Source: Strigamia acuminata (Eukaryota > Arthropoda > Chilopoda > Geophilomorpha > Linotaeniidae). From it: 64,000 nt of DNA. The stretch spans positions 9,492,186-9,556,185 of the forward strand of contig OX442317.1 in assembly GCA_949358305.1 (NCBI GenBank). The letters are read 5' to 3'. The notes below the pieces were generated by a model. It did no database searches. It was not told the DNA's origin and saw only the letters and a list, made by a program, of their open reading frames with translations. The position numbers and the translations under genes are program-made. Positions 54,511 through 64,000 of this stretch are shown in pieces (the stretch's first letter is position 1; each line of letters begins with the position of its first letter).

Positions 54511-55700
54511 ATATGGATCTTTTGACTATCGATTCAGAAGAAAAACATAAGTTTGTCACGTCCTTCGTGCAGCCTTCTCAGCATGCTCGTAAGTACTGTA
54601 GAAAAGTCATTTAGTCAGGTTTATTGCCTTTAAACAGTATGAATACATATTTTAGACAACCTTTTAAACAACAACACAGTTTAAACTGTGTTGCTGTTTA
54701 CCTCTAATAAATTTGGAAAGCGTGTTTAAAATTGCAGTGTTTTTCGAATGTGCCTACTAAGTACTGACTTAACCATTAGCTGTTTTCAAAATTGAAATCT
54801 ACAAGTACTTTATTCACCATTAGCCGACTGGCCAGGATGTCAGCTTGCCCGATGCCAAGTAGGCCACTGATGGTGTGGGCACCCTTAAATATGTTAAAAA
54901 TATTATAGAAGTTCCAATATACAGTAATTACTGTATGCGAATAAAATTTACGAGTGGATGGGCCCCCTTAATCTACTGACAACCCATAGCACAACACCAC
55001 CAAGATTTTTCCGCCAATTTTTTTCTGCCAAACCAGGTGTTCTCAAAATTTTTAGCATCGCAACCCATTTTTAAGCAAGGCGATCTTCCGCGCCCCACAT
55101 CATCTACCGATGGTAAAAACAAAATAAGAAAGAAAAAAAAAGAAGAAATTTTGCATAAAATAATTTTAGTGCAATATTCTAGGAAAGGCATCATGTCTAC
55201 AAGTTAGTTAGATTGTTACAATTGTGCCGTTGCACCCCACCAAAAATCAGCTCGCACCCCACCAGTGAGGCACACCTCACAGTTTGGGAAATGCTGTGCC
55301 AAACCATTTCCGCCAATGCACTGCAGCAAAATCACTACCGCAAATGCAATTGGCGCCAATGACAGAAAAATACAAAAAATGACCCAAAAATAATAAAAAC
55401 AACCAAAAAGTTACGAAAAATAACGAAAACAACAGAAAATAAACGAATAAAACAGTAAATTAAGTTTATAATAATTTTTATTATATTTATAATATAAGCT
55501 TATACTCCGTAATTGATTAAGGTTAAAGTTGTGGGGAATCCCTTCTAGATAATCCATCGACTTAAAAGAGGGTGGTGGTGTTGTGGAACCATGAAAACCA
55601 ATATTCGTAGAGCCAATTCGTCACTGTTACTAACTATAGTTGGTTGAGATAGTCAGTCACCATCTCACCAAATTCCTTGTACAGGTTAAGATTGAACCTC
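54511..55700. other. Host intergenic DNA without a recognised gene
   Basis: AT-rich. 55020-55320 contains a GCACCCCACC/TGGGAAATGC pattern typical of decayed transposon copies. No gene is seen. Confidence 0.35.
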
Positions 55701-55780
55701 GTTATTACAAACAGGACGAAAAAGCAAAATGGCAGTTTTGAATAACAGCGGCGCGACTCGTATTGCAAGAAATACGATAC

Positions 55781-56202
55781 GTATACTCGAGTTGCACTCA
55801 AGAAGGGACCTCACAATCTCTACTCCCATTGGTCGAGCCAGTTTACTGGTGTAGTGATCCACAAAAGTAGACCCAAACACCAAAATTGCATTACAATGTA
55901 CAGACATTGCAATCGATTGCCTAGGCAACGGCCTAAAATTCAAACTTCCAGACGATGTAAGCAATAAACACAACAAACATGAGTTTGACATTTTTTAATG
56001 TGTGAAACTTCATTTTAATGATGGAAATAACATTTTTTATTAAATAAAATCAAAATTACATAAACTAAATTAGTCATAACAATCACAACAATGAATAAAA
56101 AACAAAACTACTTCTCCTAGTAGTCTGGAGTTAGTAGTAAACTGGCTCGACCAATGGGAGTAGAGATTGTGAGGTCCCTTCTTGAGTGCAACTCGAGTAT
56201 AC
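55781..56202. mobile_element. Inverted-repeat element with 67-bp arms
   Basis: 55781-55847 and 56136-56202 are inverse copies without visible mismatch (outer end GTATACTCGAGTTGCACTC, inner end GTCGAGCCAGTTTACT), separated by 288 bp of AT-rich sequence. Confidence 0.8.
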
Positions 56203-56683
56203 ATTAAAAACGTCAGATTAATCTTTCAAATTCACTAGGTGCATTCAAAAACTCTAAAACGCCTCTAAAACTAGTTTCGTGTTTGTACGTGACGTCATTC
56301 CCATTGAATCTTTACATTGATGCCGTTGATGAGATAAATTTTAGACTGACACTTACAATAGAAGATTGAATTGAAATGTGCATGGTCCTAGGCAGGATGC
56401 CTGTATCGCTAGTCTAGAACAATTTGAACAGCTTTTGTTTATCTCATACAGATTTATTAGTTGTAATGAAAATGCAATTAAATTCACGAAATATTATAAC
56501 AGCAGTAGTACTGTCGTCTAAAAGTTGAAAATGAATACCCCTTTTGCACAACTATGCCAGCGCCATCTATTGCCAATTCCGCGCTAGGTATAATGGGATT
56601 GAAAATAGTACGTTAGTATTCGATTACAATGCCTTAAGATGCTTTTACAGTGTTTTAACAACTAACAATTCAAATATTTGTTT

Positions 56684-57135
56684 CAGGGAATTTGCGGCAA
56701 ATTCGTAAAGAATTTGAGGCAAATTTGTAAAGAATTTGAGGCAAATTTGTAAAGAATTTGAGGCAAATTTGTAAAGAATTTGGGGTAAATTTGTAAAGAA
56801 TTTGGGGTAAATTTGTAAAGAATTTGAGGCAAATTTGTAAAGAATTTGAGGCAAATTTGTAAAGAATTTGAGGCAAATTTGTAAAGAATTTGAGGCAAAT
56901 TTGTAAAGAATTTGAGGCAAATTTGTAAAGAATTTGAGGCAAATTTGTAAAGAATTTGAGGCAAATTTGTAAAGAATTTGAGGCAAATTTGTAAAGAATT
57001 TGAGGCAAATTTGTAAAGAATTTGAGGCAAATTTGTAAAGAATTTGAGGCAAATTTGTAAAGAATTTGAGGCAAATTTGTAAAGAATTTGAGGCAAATTT
57101 GTAAAGAATTTGAGGCAAATTTGTAAAGAATTTGA
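56684..57135. repeat. 22-bp satellite, about 20 copies
   Basis: The unit is close to GAGGCAAATTTGTAAAGAAT plus two T. Two or three units have GGGGTAAA. The long minus-strand open frames here are repeat artefacts. Confidence 0.95.
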
Positions 57136-57330
57136 AGTAGGGATTGCAGTACCGGTTTCAGTATCGGTTCCAGTACCGGTATTGGTACCGGGATTCAATA
57201 CCAGTTGTTGGTACCGAGGTTTTTTTCTGTCGGTACTGAGGGCCGGTACTAGTACCGTAAGCTTTTTTTGGTACCGGAACCGTCCCTCACACCGGAACCG
57301 GAACCGGTACTTTCCATCATCATTAACAAC
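57136..57330. repeat. GGTACCGG-rich repeat, left block
   Basis: Many ACCGGT/GGTACC/ACCGGAACC motifs. A second such block at 57848-57975 is in roughly inverse orientation, so the two may be ends of one element. Confidence 0.55.
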
Positions 57331-57847
57331 ACAACAACGCCACCTACTACCAGCATTTCTAATGATGTAGGAGGTGACAAATTTTATTTCACTCGTTATT
57401 TACTCATTTTACTAACTGGAAACAGTTTCTCTTTTTAAATTAACTTGGAAATATTAATAATGGCAAATGGCTGAACTAGGACAAAATCCGGAAGTTCCTA
57501 CTCCGGCAGTGTCTACGCCGGAAGTTTCTATAAACAAAAATCCAGTGGGGAACTATTTCACAAAGTCATGTGATGGTCACTTGTAAAGTTCTAAACTTGT
57601 AAAGTTTATTAAAGAGATAGACAAAATCTACCAGCATCTAATGACCTCCAACCAGTGTGGAATCGGAACGGGCATTTTTGTCAGCTGGAATTTTCTGCAC
57701 CAAGATAAGTAGCCGCTTGGGTGACCAATCTCTGGATTTATTGTGCTTTTTACGTTCATATTTTCAAGAGTAAATTGTAGTACTACAGTATTATCTAATT
57801 ATACATGACAAATAAATATTTTTGTTGAGAAATGGATTGACTATCCA
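57331..57847. other. AT-rich spacer between the two GGTACCGG blocks
   Basis: No gene or domain is visible. It may be the interior of a non-autonomous element. Confidence 0.3.
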
Positions 57848-57975
57848 GAACCGATAGCAATACCGGTGCCAGTACCGCTCTCGGTAGTAGTACCGGCCCA
57901 ATACCGGTGCTCATTTTTCATTTGGTACCGGAACCGAATATAGTACCGGAAAAAAATGACAGTACCGAATACCGG
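57848..57975. repeat. GGTACCGG-rich repeat, right block
   Basis: Similar motif content to 57136-57330. It abuts the C-type lectin exon and replaces its expected start. Confidence 0.55.
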
Positions 57976-58701
57976 TCTGACATACCAGAGAGCGTTAACG
58001 AAATGGAAGTAATAGGAAGAAGTGCACAGTATCACTGGATTGCTAACAACAAGGCAACTAAAGTGGAAGGTTCTTACGTAAAATGGTGTAATGGCTATCC
58101 TAGACGTTTACCACATAAAGAAAAAGATTCCTGCGGAAACTTATATGTAAGCGATTCATGCGTGAGTCATATACCCTGTGAGACGATATACGCGGGCATA
58201 ATCTGTGAAGAACGAATACCACCAAAACAAAAACACAATATCCCGAAATCTGTGGAGAAGTATGAATTCAAAAGTCTAAAGTACACATTCTACAATGAAG
58301 TAGACCTGACCTGGAAAGAAGCTGACAAGAGATGCAATGAACAGGGACAAACACTTATCCACATACAAAGCGAAGAGGAGTTGCAATTTATTCAGGACAA
58401 AGTGAAACAGAAAAACTTAAGTATTAACTTGACGGTCATATAATGTTGCAATACCAAATACACGCAATTTAATTTCTTAGATTATTGGGTCGGTTTAAAA
58501 GCAGACGCAAACACCACAGAATGGCATTGGAGCCCACATTCACACAGAAACTTTTTCAACAACTGGTGTTCTCCAGACACGATCCAAATGGGAGAAGATG
58601 ACGACTGCGGTTTCATAAAGGCCGAAAGAGTTTGCTGGCAGAACTGGCAGTGTGATAATAGTGAAGGATTGGCTAATGGATATATATGTAAGGACAGGTA
58701 G
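57976..58701 (+). pseudogene. C-type lectin-like gene, two CTLD parts, 5'-truncated
   Basis: The exon to 58420 encodes the second half of one C-type lectin domain (HWIANN, VKWCNGYP, CGNLYV, YAGIICEE) and the first half of another (YTFYNEVDLTWKEADKRCNE, LIHIQSEEELQFIQ). After a 60-bp intron in phase 1, exon 58481-58701 gives YWVGLKAD, HWSPHS, NNWCSPD, DCGFI, WQNWQC and NGYICKDR, then a stop. The last domain has its WVGL and Cys framework but no EPN or QPD motif, so sugar binding by the classical site is uncertain. The first CTLD lacks its FWISLK-type start, found in the locus at 63713: the GGTACCGG repeat stands there instead. AATAAA follows at about 58756. Confidence 0.6.
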
Positions 58702-58856
58702 AAACAATAGAGCGACATACTTCCTGTAGCTCCAGACTGTTCTTTAGATGGTGTAAATAAATAAAGCATTACTTTGGATTGAAATCATTGCATTGGAACT
58801 CATCTTCTTGACATCAAATCAATTTCTTAATCTAACTGGAACTGCACTGTGAAATG

Positions 58857-59451
58857 TATACCGTATTTTATCGATTAAGAGCTGCAGCTCTTATTCAAAA
58901 CTGCCATTTTTGTCAGCAATTACAATTTCGGTTTTTCGTTTGTTACATTTGTTTCATGTAACAAATGAAGTCTGAACGTCTGAACGAAGAGCAGGGGGGT
59001 GCAACTTGGATACTTTGCCGTCATTGGTGGAAAAGCGTGTCGTCATCAAAGGGCCTAGCAACGTATGTAAAAGTTCTAAAATATACTGGTATGTGATATC
59101 AGATTGCTAGGGATATTTAATACCGAGAGTTAATACTCGAATTTTAAGTTAACATAAAATAAAATAAAATTGAGACTAATTTCATGCGTATGAATTAAAT
59201 TAAATTAAATTTAATATGAAAATCTGTGCAGTAATTTGACGCCATGAATGGCCGGTGATACAGCAATACAGATTATAATCTGTTACAGCAAGGGCCCTCC
59301 AGTGACGTTGTGCGCAGATATATGCGTACGTTCATCGTTCTTGAGGTTAAATACGGAAACAATACCGTACTTTTGTAAAAATACGGTATTCTTGGCGTCC
59401 CAGTCGCAGCTACTATTCGTGGGCGACTCTTAATCGGTAAAATACGGTATA
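58857..59451. mobile_element. Non-autonomous TIR transposon, 595 bp
   Basis: Terminal inverted repeats of about 25 bp (TATACCGTATTTTAYCGATT and on, one mismatch). The outer TA may be the target. Inside are further ATACCGTA/TACGGTAT motifs. There is no transposase. Confidence 0.75.
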
Positions 59452-60650
59452 TAAAATATAAAATAAATTATATTTTTTTCTTCAGTGTTCTTGTAAACTA
59501 CTATAACTTGTGCTTAATACCTTTTGTATTTCTCCGTGGGATACTTTTTGATTACACAAAGCAATTATCTGGTCCTTAAAAGTGACTCATTAAAAAATTT
59601 GAGTCCAGGATGCAAAAGCAGGCGAAAAAGATTTCTGTACGTACAACATTACAGGTCACATTACTAAATTCACACAAGATTTTTCTGCTTGGCATTTCCT
59701 TATTCGTATTTGAAAATTTTGGAAGTTTTGAAATTACAAACTACCGTACCGTAAGATATAATACTTCTGTTCTCCTAAAACGCGTGCAGAGCGGATCGTC
59801 ACAGTAGAAACTGTGATAAAAATAAATAAAACAGTAAACTCACCTAAAATCTGTAAAATCAAAAAAAAAATTAATCTTAACATTTACTGTAACAGTTTTA
59901 TTTCATTACTAAGGAATAATTTCTAGATGGCCGCCGTGACCAGTCGCTTTTCACTGACGCTCCTTGACCGGGACAATTTATTCGATTACCTTGGCGTTTT
60001 GATTGCCCTTTTCAACGCTTCCAGCTCCGCTAAACCCGCTGGTTAGGCTATCATCAACAAATTCGAAGCCAACAATAAGAAGATCAATTTTATTCTTGAT
60101 AACGTGCCGAAAATTTCCGACCACGTGGCGCTGACGCTCACGCTGACGCTCACGCTGACGCTGTCGCTATGCGCCGACCAAAAACTAAAAAATATTGACC
60201 TGGCCTGCTGTCCTGCCGCTTCGGGGGTCATTGGTGATCATGATGACCTTTCTCTTCAAACTAAGGCTGCCGAGCGGTCTCTATCGCCGCGTCCCCGCTC
60301 GAATATCGGTATTGTTGTCGACAATTCTCTCGCCACTGCAACTCACAAGTCAGCTCGACAATCGCCCTACTGAGCGCATTACCCTATGTAATCTTGCTGA
60401 CTTTGTGACTTCAAACGCTGTACGTACTTGTACATGTGCCACTTCCAAAGGCTTCATTGTCCGCCAATGTTCCCGTTGGTTGACTAAAGACAACGCCCCC
60501 AGCAAAGCGTTTTTCTTGCGCATTGTGTTTGTGTCTAACAATGTTGTCCCACTTCTCTCTCCGGACTTATGGCCCTGTAATGTCGGTGTTCACCCGTTCA
60601 GAGGCAAGAACCATAAGAAAGCCGTTAAATCAATCTGATTATCACATTTC
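59452..60650 (+). other. Decayed coding sequence, probably of a transposable element
   Basis: From ATG 59930 the plus strand reads MAAVTSRFSLTLLDRDNLFD..., hits a stop, and resumes in other frames. These carry an Asp-Thr-Leu type repeat (GACGCTCACGCT units at 60127-60165) and a stretch FIVRQCSRWLTKDNAPSKAF...LLSPDLWP. The repeated frame changes indicate a dead copy. I cannot name the family. Confidence 0.35.
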
Positions 60651-60723
60651 TTTTCAATCCACAATAAAAACACCATCCATACGGTTAAAAAAAAATACAT
60701 TCAAATTTTGTTGCAATATAATT

Positions 60724-61140
60724 ATGAATTCAAAGGTGTAAGGTACACATTGCATAATGGAGTCGACTTGACATGGAAGACAGCTGAAAAGAAATGCACT
60801 GAAAATGTGCAAAAACTCGTCACCATTCAAAGCGAAGAGGAATTAGAGTTTATAAAGAACCAAATAATAGACACAAATATTTAATTCACATTCGCACAAT
60901 GTGAACATCAAATTTCATAGATTATAAGAACGGTTTAACAGAGATATAAACACCGCACATACAAATCAGCACTGGGCCATACATTCAGACAGAAACTATT
61001 TCAGTAACTGGTGTTCTCCACACACAACCGAAATGGGAAAAAATGATAACTGTGCTTTCATAAGGGCCGAAGGACTTTGCTGGCAAAACTGGGAATGTGA
61101 TAATAATAATGTAAAAACAAGTAGATTCAATAGAGATACA
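60724..61140 (+). pseudogene. Decayed duplicate of the C-type lectin exons
   Basis: 60724-60882 reads EFKGVRYTLHNGVDLTWKTA..., close to the exon at 58264, and stops. 60919-61140 matches the exon at 58481 (NWCSPHT, NCAFI, CWQNWEC), but has KNGL for WVGL followed by a stop, and lacks the NGYIC end. The 3' flank with AATAAAGCATTACTTT is also shared with 58760, so the whole block is a segmental duplicate. Confidence 0.75.
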
Positions 61141-62030
61141 TTCTTCCCGGTGCTCTAAACTATTGTTTAGATGCTATGAATGGTATGAATAAATAAAGCA
61201 TTACTTTTGATTGAAATCATTGCATTGGAACGCATCTTCTTGGCTACAAATCAATTTTGCAAGGATCGGTTGAAAACCTGGAGCCCGTCGCTCCAAAGAA
61301 TCGCTCCAAATTTACATTTCCCCACCAGGTGGCAACTCATTATTTTCAACAAGTCACCAGGACTACTTGAGCGAAAAATAACGACGGCGACTCGATCCTT
61401 ACAGTTTTGTGTACTCCTTTTTTCCTTTTGAACTACACGGCAAAATTTTGTGTCGAAGTTTTGAATGTCAAAGAAACGACCCACTTTTCTCAAATTTCGA
61501 AGAAGCGGGATACGAAGAAGTGATTGAAAACCACTGTAACAGTACCGATACCAGGATCGCAGTAGTTTGGCCAGGAAAACGTTCCAGCACTGCAGTATTA
61601 CTTACGGACCCAAAGAACCATGTACGTACTGAATAAAAGTCCATCTCACCAGTAGTTATATTTTTATAATTCCATAACAATTTTGTTTTCAATAAAAATA
61701 AAACAACAACACTTTAAAAGGCTACTTTGCCAACGCATGCATGTGAACTATACTCTGGCGCTGGCCAAGTATAAGAGTGCGCTGTTTCCTATTGGCACAG
61801 CCTTTTCACTAGTGTAGTGATCCCAAGAAATAGATCAAAATACATGTTGATGTTGAGTGCTTTCCAGACAATGCAACCGATAAGAAAATTCAAAAACGGC
61901 TTCTAAGTTTTGTTGTACTGTTTTACTAAAGAGGGAATAATCGCCCATCTCTAATTTTCTTAGAGGTTCCAATTACTGCCTGGAGAATTTATTGTAATTA
62001 AATTCTTTCTACATGAAAAATAACTCCAGG
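61141..62030. other. Host intergenic DNA
   Basis: Short open frames at 61207-61636 overlap on both strands and have no support. 61785-61830 shares an ACTAGTGTAGTGATCC-like block with 55845. Nothing else is recognised. Confidence 0.3.
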
Positions 62031-62089
62031 ATATGCAACTAAAACCAACAACTAAACACTCAAAACTCGAAACTATCGAGCCAAATAAC

Positions 62090-64000
62090 ATGACCTGGGC
62101 CATCTTACTATTCTTTGTGCTTCACTCTGGTGATGCACAAATAATAGATATAAAACAACAAGAAAATCCATGGTTTGAAGGACGACAATATCAATTTGTA
62201 TTAATGAACCGAGGTGCCAGGTATACGTGGTATGACGCATTGGCATACTGTGCAAGGCACAACAAAGACCTAATGTCCATTGAGTCACCAGACCAACAAG
62301 CAATGTTTACCGAAACAGCGAGCCACTTTCCAGTACGCAGTAAGATTGCCACATTTTAACAAATTAGTTTGTACTTTATTGATATTTATGCAGATTAACG
62401 TGTTATAAGCTAGAAATTTCAACACTTCAAAGACCTAACCCGTTAGAGCAAACTCCCTTAATGCTGAGTACTCAATCACTTGACAGAAAGATTTCTATAG
62501 TAGAAAAATTTTACAGCTGAAAATTCATGTATTGTTGGTTTCCATATCCCAAAATAGATTAAAATACTCCCCCTAAAAGCTAGTTCACATGCAACGCATG
62601 TGACAAAGCAACTTTGGTGCGTTAACGCTTGCATGTGAACTAGCCTTTGTTCTATTCGGCAGCAATGGATATTGTTACGTGGCCAACTGGCCAATAATGA
62701 CCACGTAACTTATAACTGTTTTGATAAACATCCTTTGATAACTAAGAGTGAAATGAACAGGAGTCAGAGTTTAGGTTGAAATATAAACTGTGTTCTTTTA
62801 TTCTTTAATTACAAATCATAAACTTAATTGAAATCATAAAACTAAACCTAACACTAAAGTAAACATTAAGACTAAAGACATGAATAACACCTTCTTTCTT
62901 ATTTGCAAACTAATCATGCCATATACTGGCTGAAACATTAATCATTAGAAGTCCTGGGAAGACTGAGGTCTAAGAGCCAAAGTTGCTCTTTTATACTCAA
63001 GTTACCCCCCTGAGTTAGTCCCAATTGACTCGCCCGTGATGTCACCATTACGTACGCTGTCTAGTGATAGATTTTGACAATTCTAATAACATTTGTGCTG
63101 GTTTGAGACGGTCGGCAGACGACGCGACTCAACCGCATGACAATATGAACAGATAGGATAGGAAGGCTCACTATGCCATTAGAACACAACAGTTAAGCAG
63201 CATTGGGTCTTGTCAGTACTTGGAAGGGTAACCTGCTAGGAATCCAGTTGTTTTCTAATTCTTGTCCGATTAAAGCTAGGTTCACACTTGTGTTCACACT
63301 AGGGGCAACGCAACTCAATGCAAGGAAAAATTAGTCACACTGTAAAGCACGATGTGAACAGAGTTGAAACAATTGATGTTTCGTCTGACCAATCAGATGG
63401 TTTCAATGAAATTTAATCTAGTTCTAGAACTGGTTCCAGAATCCAAAAATGACGGCCTGTTTGCATGTGGCAACCAGACGTGAATCAACGAAAGTTGGAG
63501 TCGATCGTGATTGGTTGGCTGCAAGACCTTTCCTTGCGTTGCGTTGCTTACTTCAACTTTGCATGACCAAATCCCCAGATGCTAAGTGTCACAATACAAT
63601 ATGGGATATATGCATTTTTTTTTCTTAACAACTGCTGTTTAAAAACGTTATGTGGCTTGCTGGAGCGGTTGTTAGAGGCTGTCAATCAATATTTCTTTTC
63701 TTTAAAAATTAGAATTCTGGATCAGTTTAAAAAATGATTTGCCAGAATCGTTAAACGAACTCGAAGTTTCGCACCGACATCCCAAAAACTGGTACTGGAT
63801 CAGACATGACAGCGCAGTTCCCTTATCCGGACACACCAATTGGTGTCCGGGACATCTAGACAATCACACCGGTGCCGTCGGATGGGATTTATGCATTGCG
63901 CAAGTCATCTGGGGCGAGTGTTGGATGGCGTTTGATTGTAATTTGTTCAGAGATTCGGGACACGGGTTTGCCTGTCAACCCCGAACACCAATCCAGCCCA
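62090..64000 (+). CDS. C-type lectin-like gene, first two exons, continues past the window
   Basis: Exon 1 from ATG 62090 encodes a signal peptide (MTWAILLFFVLHSGDA) and the first half of a CTLD: FEGRQYQFVL, RYTWYDALAYCARHNKDL, MSIESPDQQAMF, ending at 62339 before GTAAGA (phase 1). An in-frame ATG at 62033 would put a hydrophilic stretch before the signal, so I prefer 62090. Exon 2 starts at 63713 after AAAAATTAG: FWISLKNDLPESLNELE, YWIRHDS, TNWCPGH, LCIAQVIWGECW, GHGFACQ, then runs off at 64000. It is a secreted or membrane-tethered lectin-like protein, homologous to the truncated locus at 57976. The 1.37-kb intron holds an LTR-like repeat and a small palindrome. 3' exons are not visible. 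Confidence 0.8.
62579..62645. repeat. Short palindromic element
   Basis: CTAGTTCACATGCA and TGCATGTGAACTAG lie at the ends of a 67-bp stretch in the lectin gene intron. Confidence 0.7.
62673..63250 (-). repeat. LTR-like repeat in the lectin intron, right end uncertain
   Basis: It begins TGTTACGTGG and forms a 9-bp inverted repeat (GTTACGTGG / CCACGTAAC), as the LTR at 53967 does, followed by an AT-rich part with reverse-strand AATAAA. No matching end or target duplication was found, so a solo LTR is only probable. Confidence 0.35.

Noticed and set aside
56645-57198. Minus-strand frames of 134-171 codons reading LPQILYKFAS repeats
   Set aside because: A 22-bp satellite that lacks stops in three frames, not a gene.
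59927-60640. A functional gene at the GACGCTCACGCT repeat
   Set aside because: Several frame changes and stops interrupt every reading; it is treated as a dead transposable element.
1-64000. Bacterial-style features such as operons, ribosome binding sites or terminators
   Set aside because: The spliced genes and poly(A) signals show a eukaryotic genome.

Overview
The window is metazoan genomic DNA: spliced genes with GT/AG introns, C-type lectin genes with signal peptide and CTLD exons, copia, gag, hAT-like and tRNA-derived repeats, and a 200-N assembly gap. No species can be named from the sequence. It falls into two parts. Bases 1 to about 52,300 are CpG-rich and full of (TTTA)n/(TAAA)n tracts. 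They hold a compact cluster of small, intron-bearing genes, most of which I cannot assign to any family. Bases 52,400-64,000 are AT-richer and look like ordinary host DNA.

Layout of the first part: a small two-exon gene (59-658, -); a young, apparently intact copia element with a 5-bp target duplication (923-7186); a small gene with duplicated 78-bp exons (8173-8874, +); a TK1-type thymidine kinase (11294-11851, +); a five-exon gene with another duplicated 78-bp exon and a frame break (12179-13066, -); a coiled-coil gene (14430-15020, +) with a paralogue at 32677-33226; a retropepsin-like gene lacking the catalytic Asp motif (17081-17624, -); a long tandem array of hairpin-bearing repeats broken by the gap (17700-20700); a roughly 1,016-codon zinc-finger gene in 12 coding exons (23896-29599, +); an Ala-rich gene (30604-31241, -); a four-exon coiled-coil gene (34355-35708, +); an intron-containing piggyBac transposase with one frame break (35944-38265, -); a second zinc-finger/PHD gene, intact at 758 codons in 9 exons and built like the first (39361-42920, -); a short single-exon ORF (46119-46313, +); and a five-exon acidic gene (46583-48018, -). 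The part ends in a 2.7-kb composite palindrome of 56-bp repeats (49551-52232).

The second part holds a minus-strand gag gene with its 5' LTR (52269-54510), a 22-bp satellite, several palindromic or TIR elements, and a tandem group of C-type lectin loci: one 5'-truncated, one decayed, and one that runs off the right edge with an LTR-like repeat in its intron.

The gene models in the first part rest on exon phases that close in frame across many introns. Three of them (piggyBac, the first zinc-finger gene and the 12-kb gene) are each off by exactly one base. My best reading is that 1-52.3 kb is part of a large gene-carrying mobile element or endogenized large DNA virus that includes a piggyBac transposase and a thymidine kinase. 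This is inference: its left end is outside the window and no terminal TTAA sites were identified.
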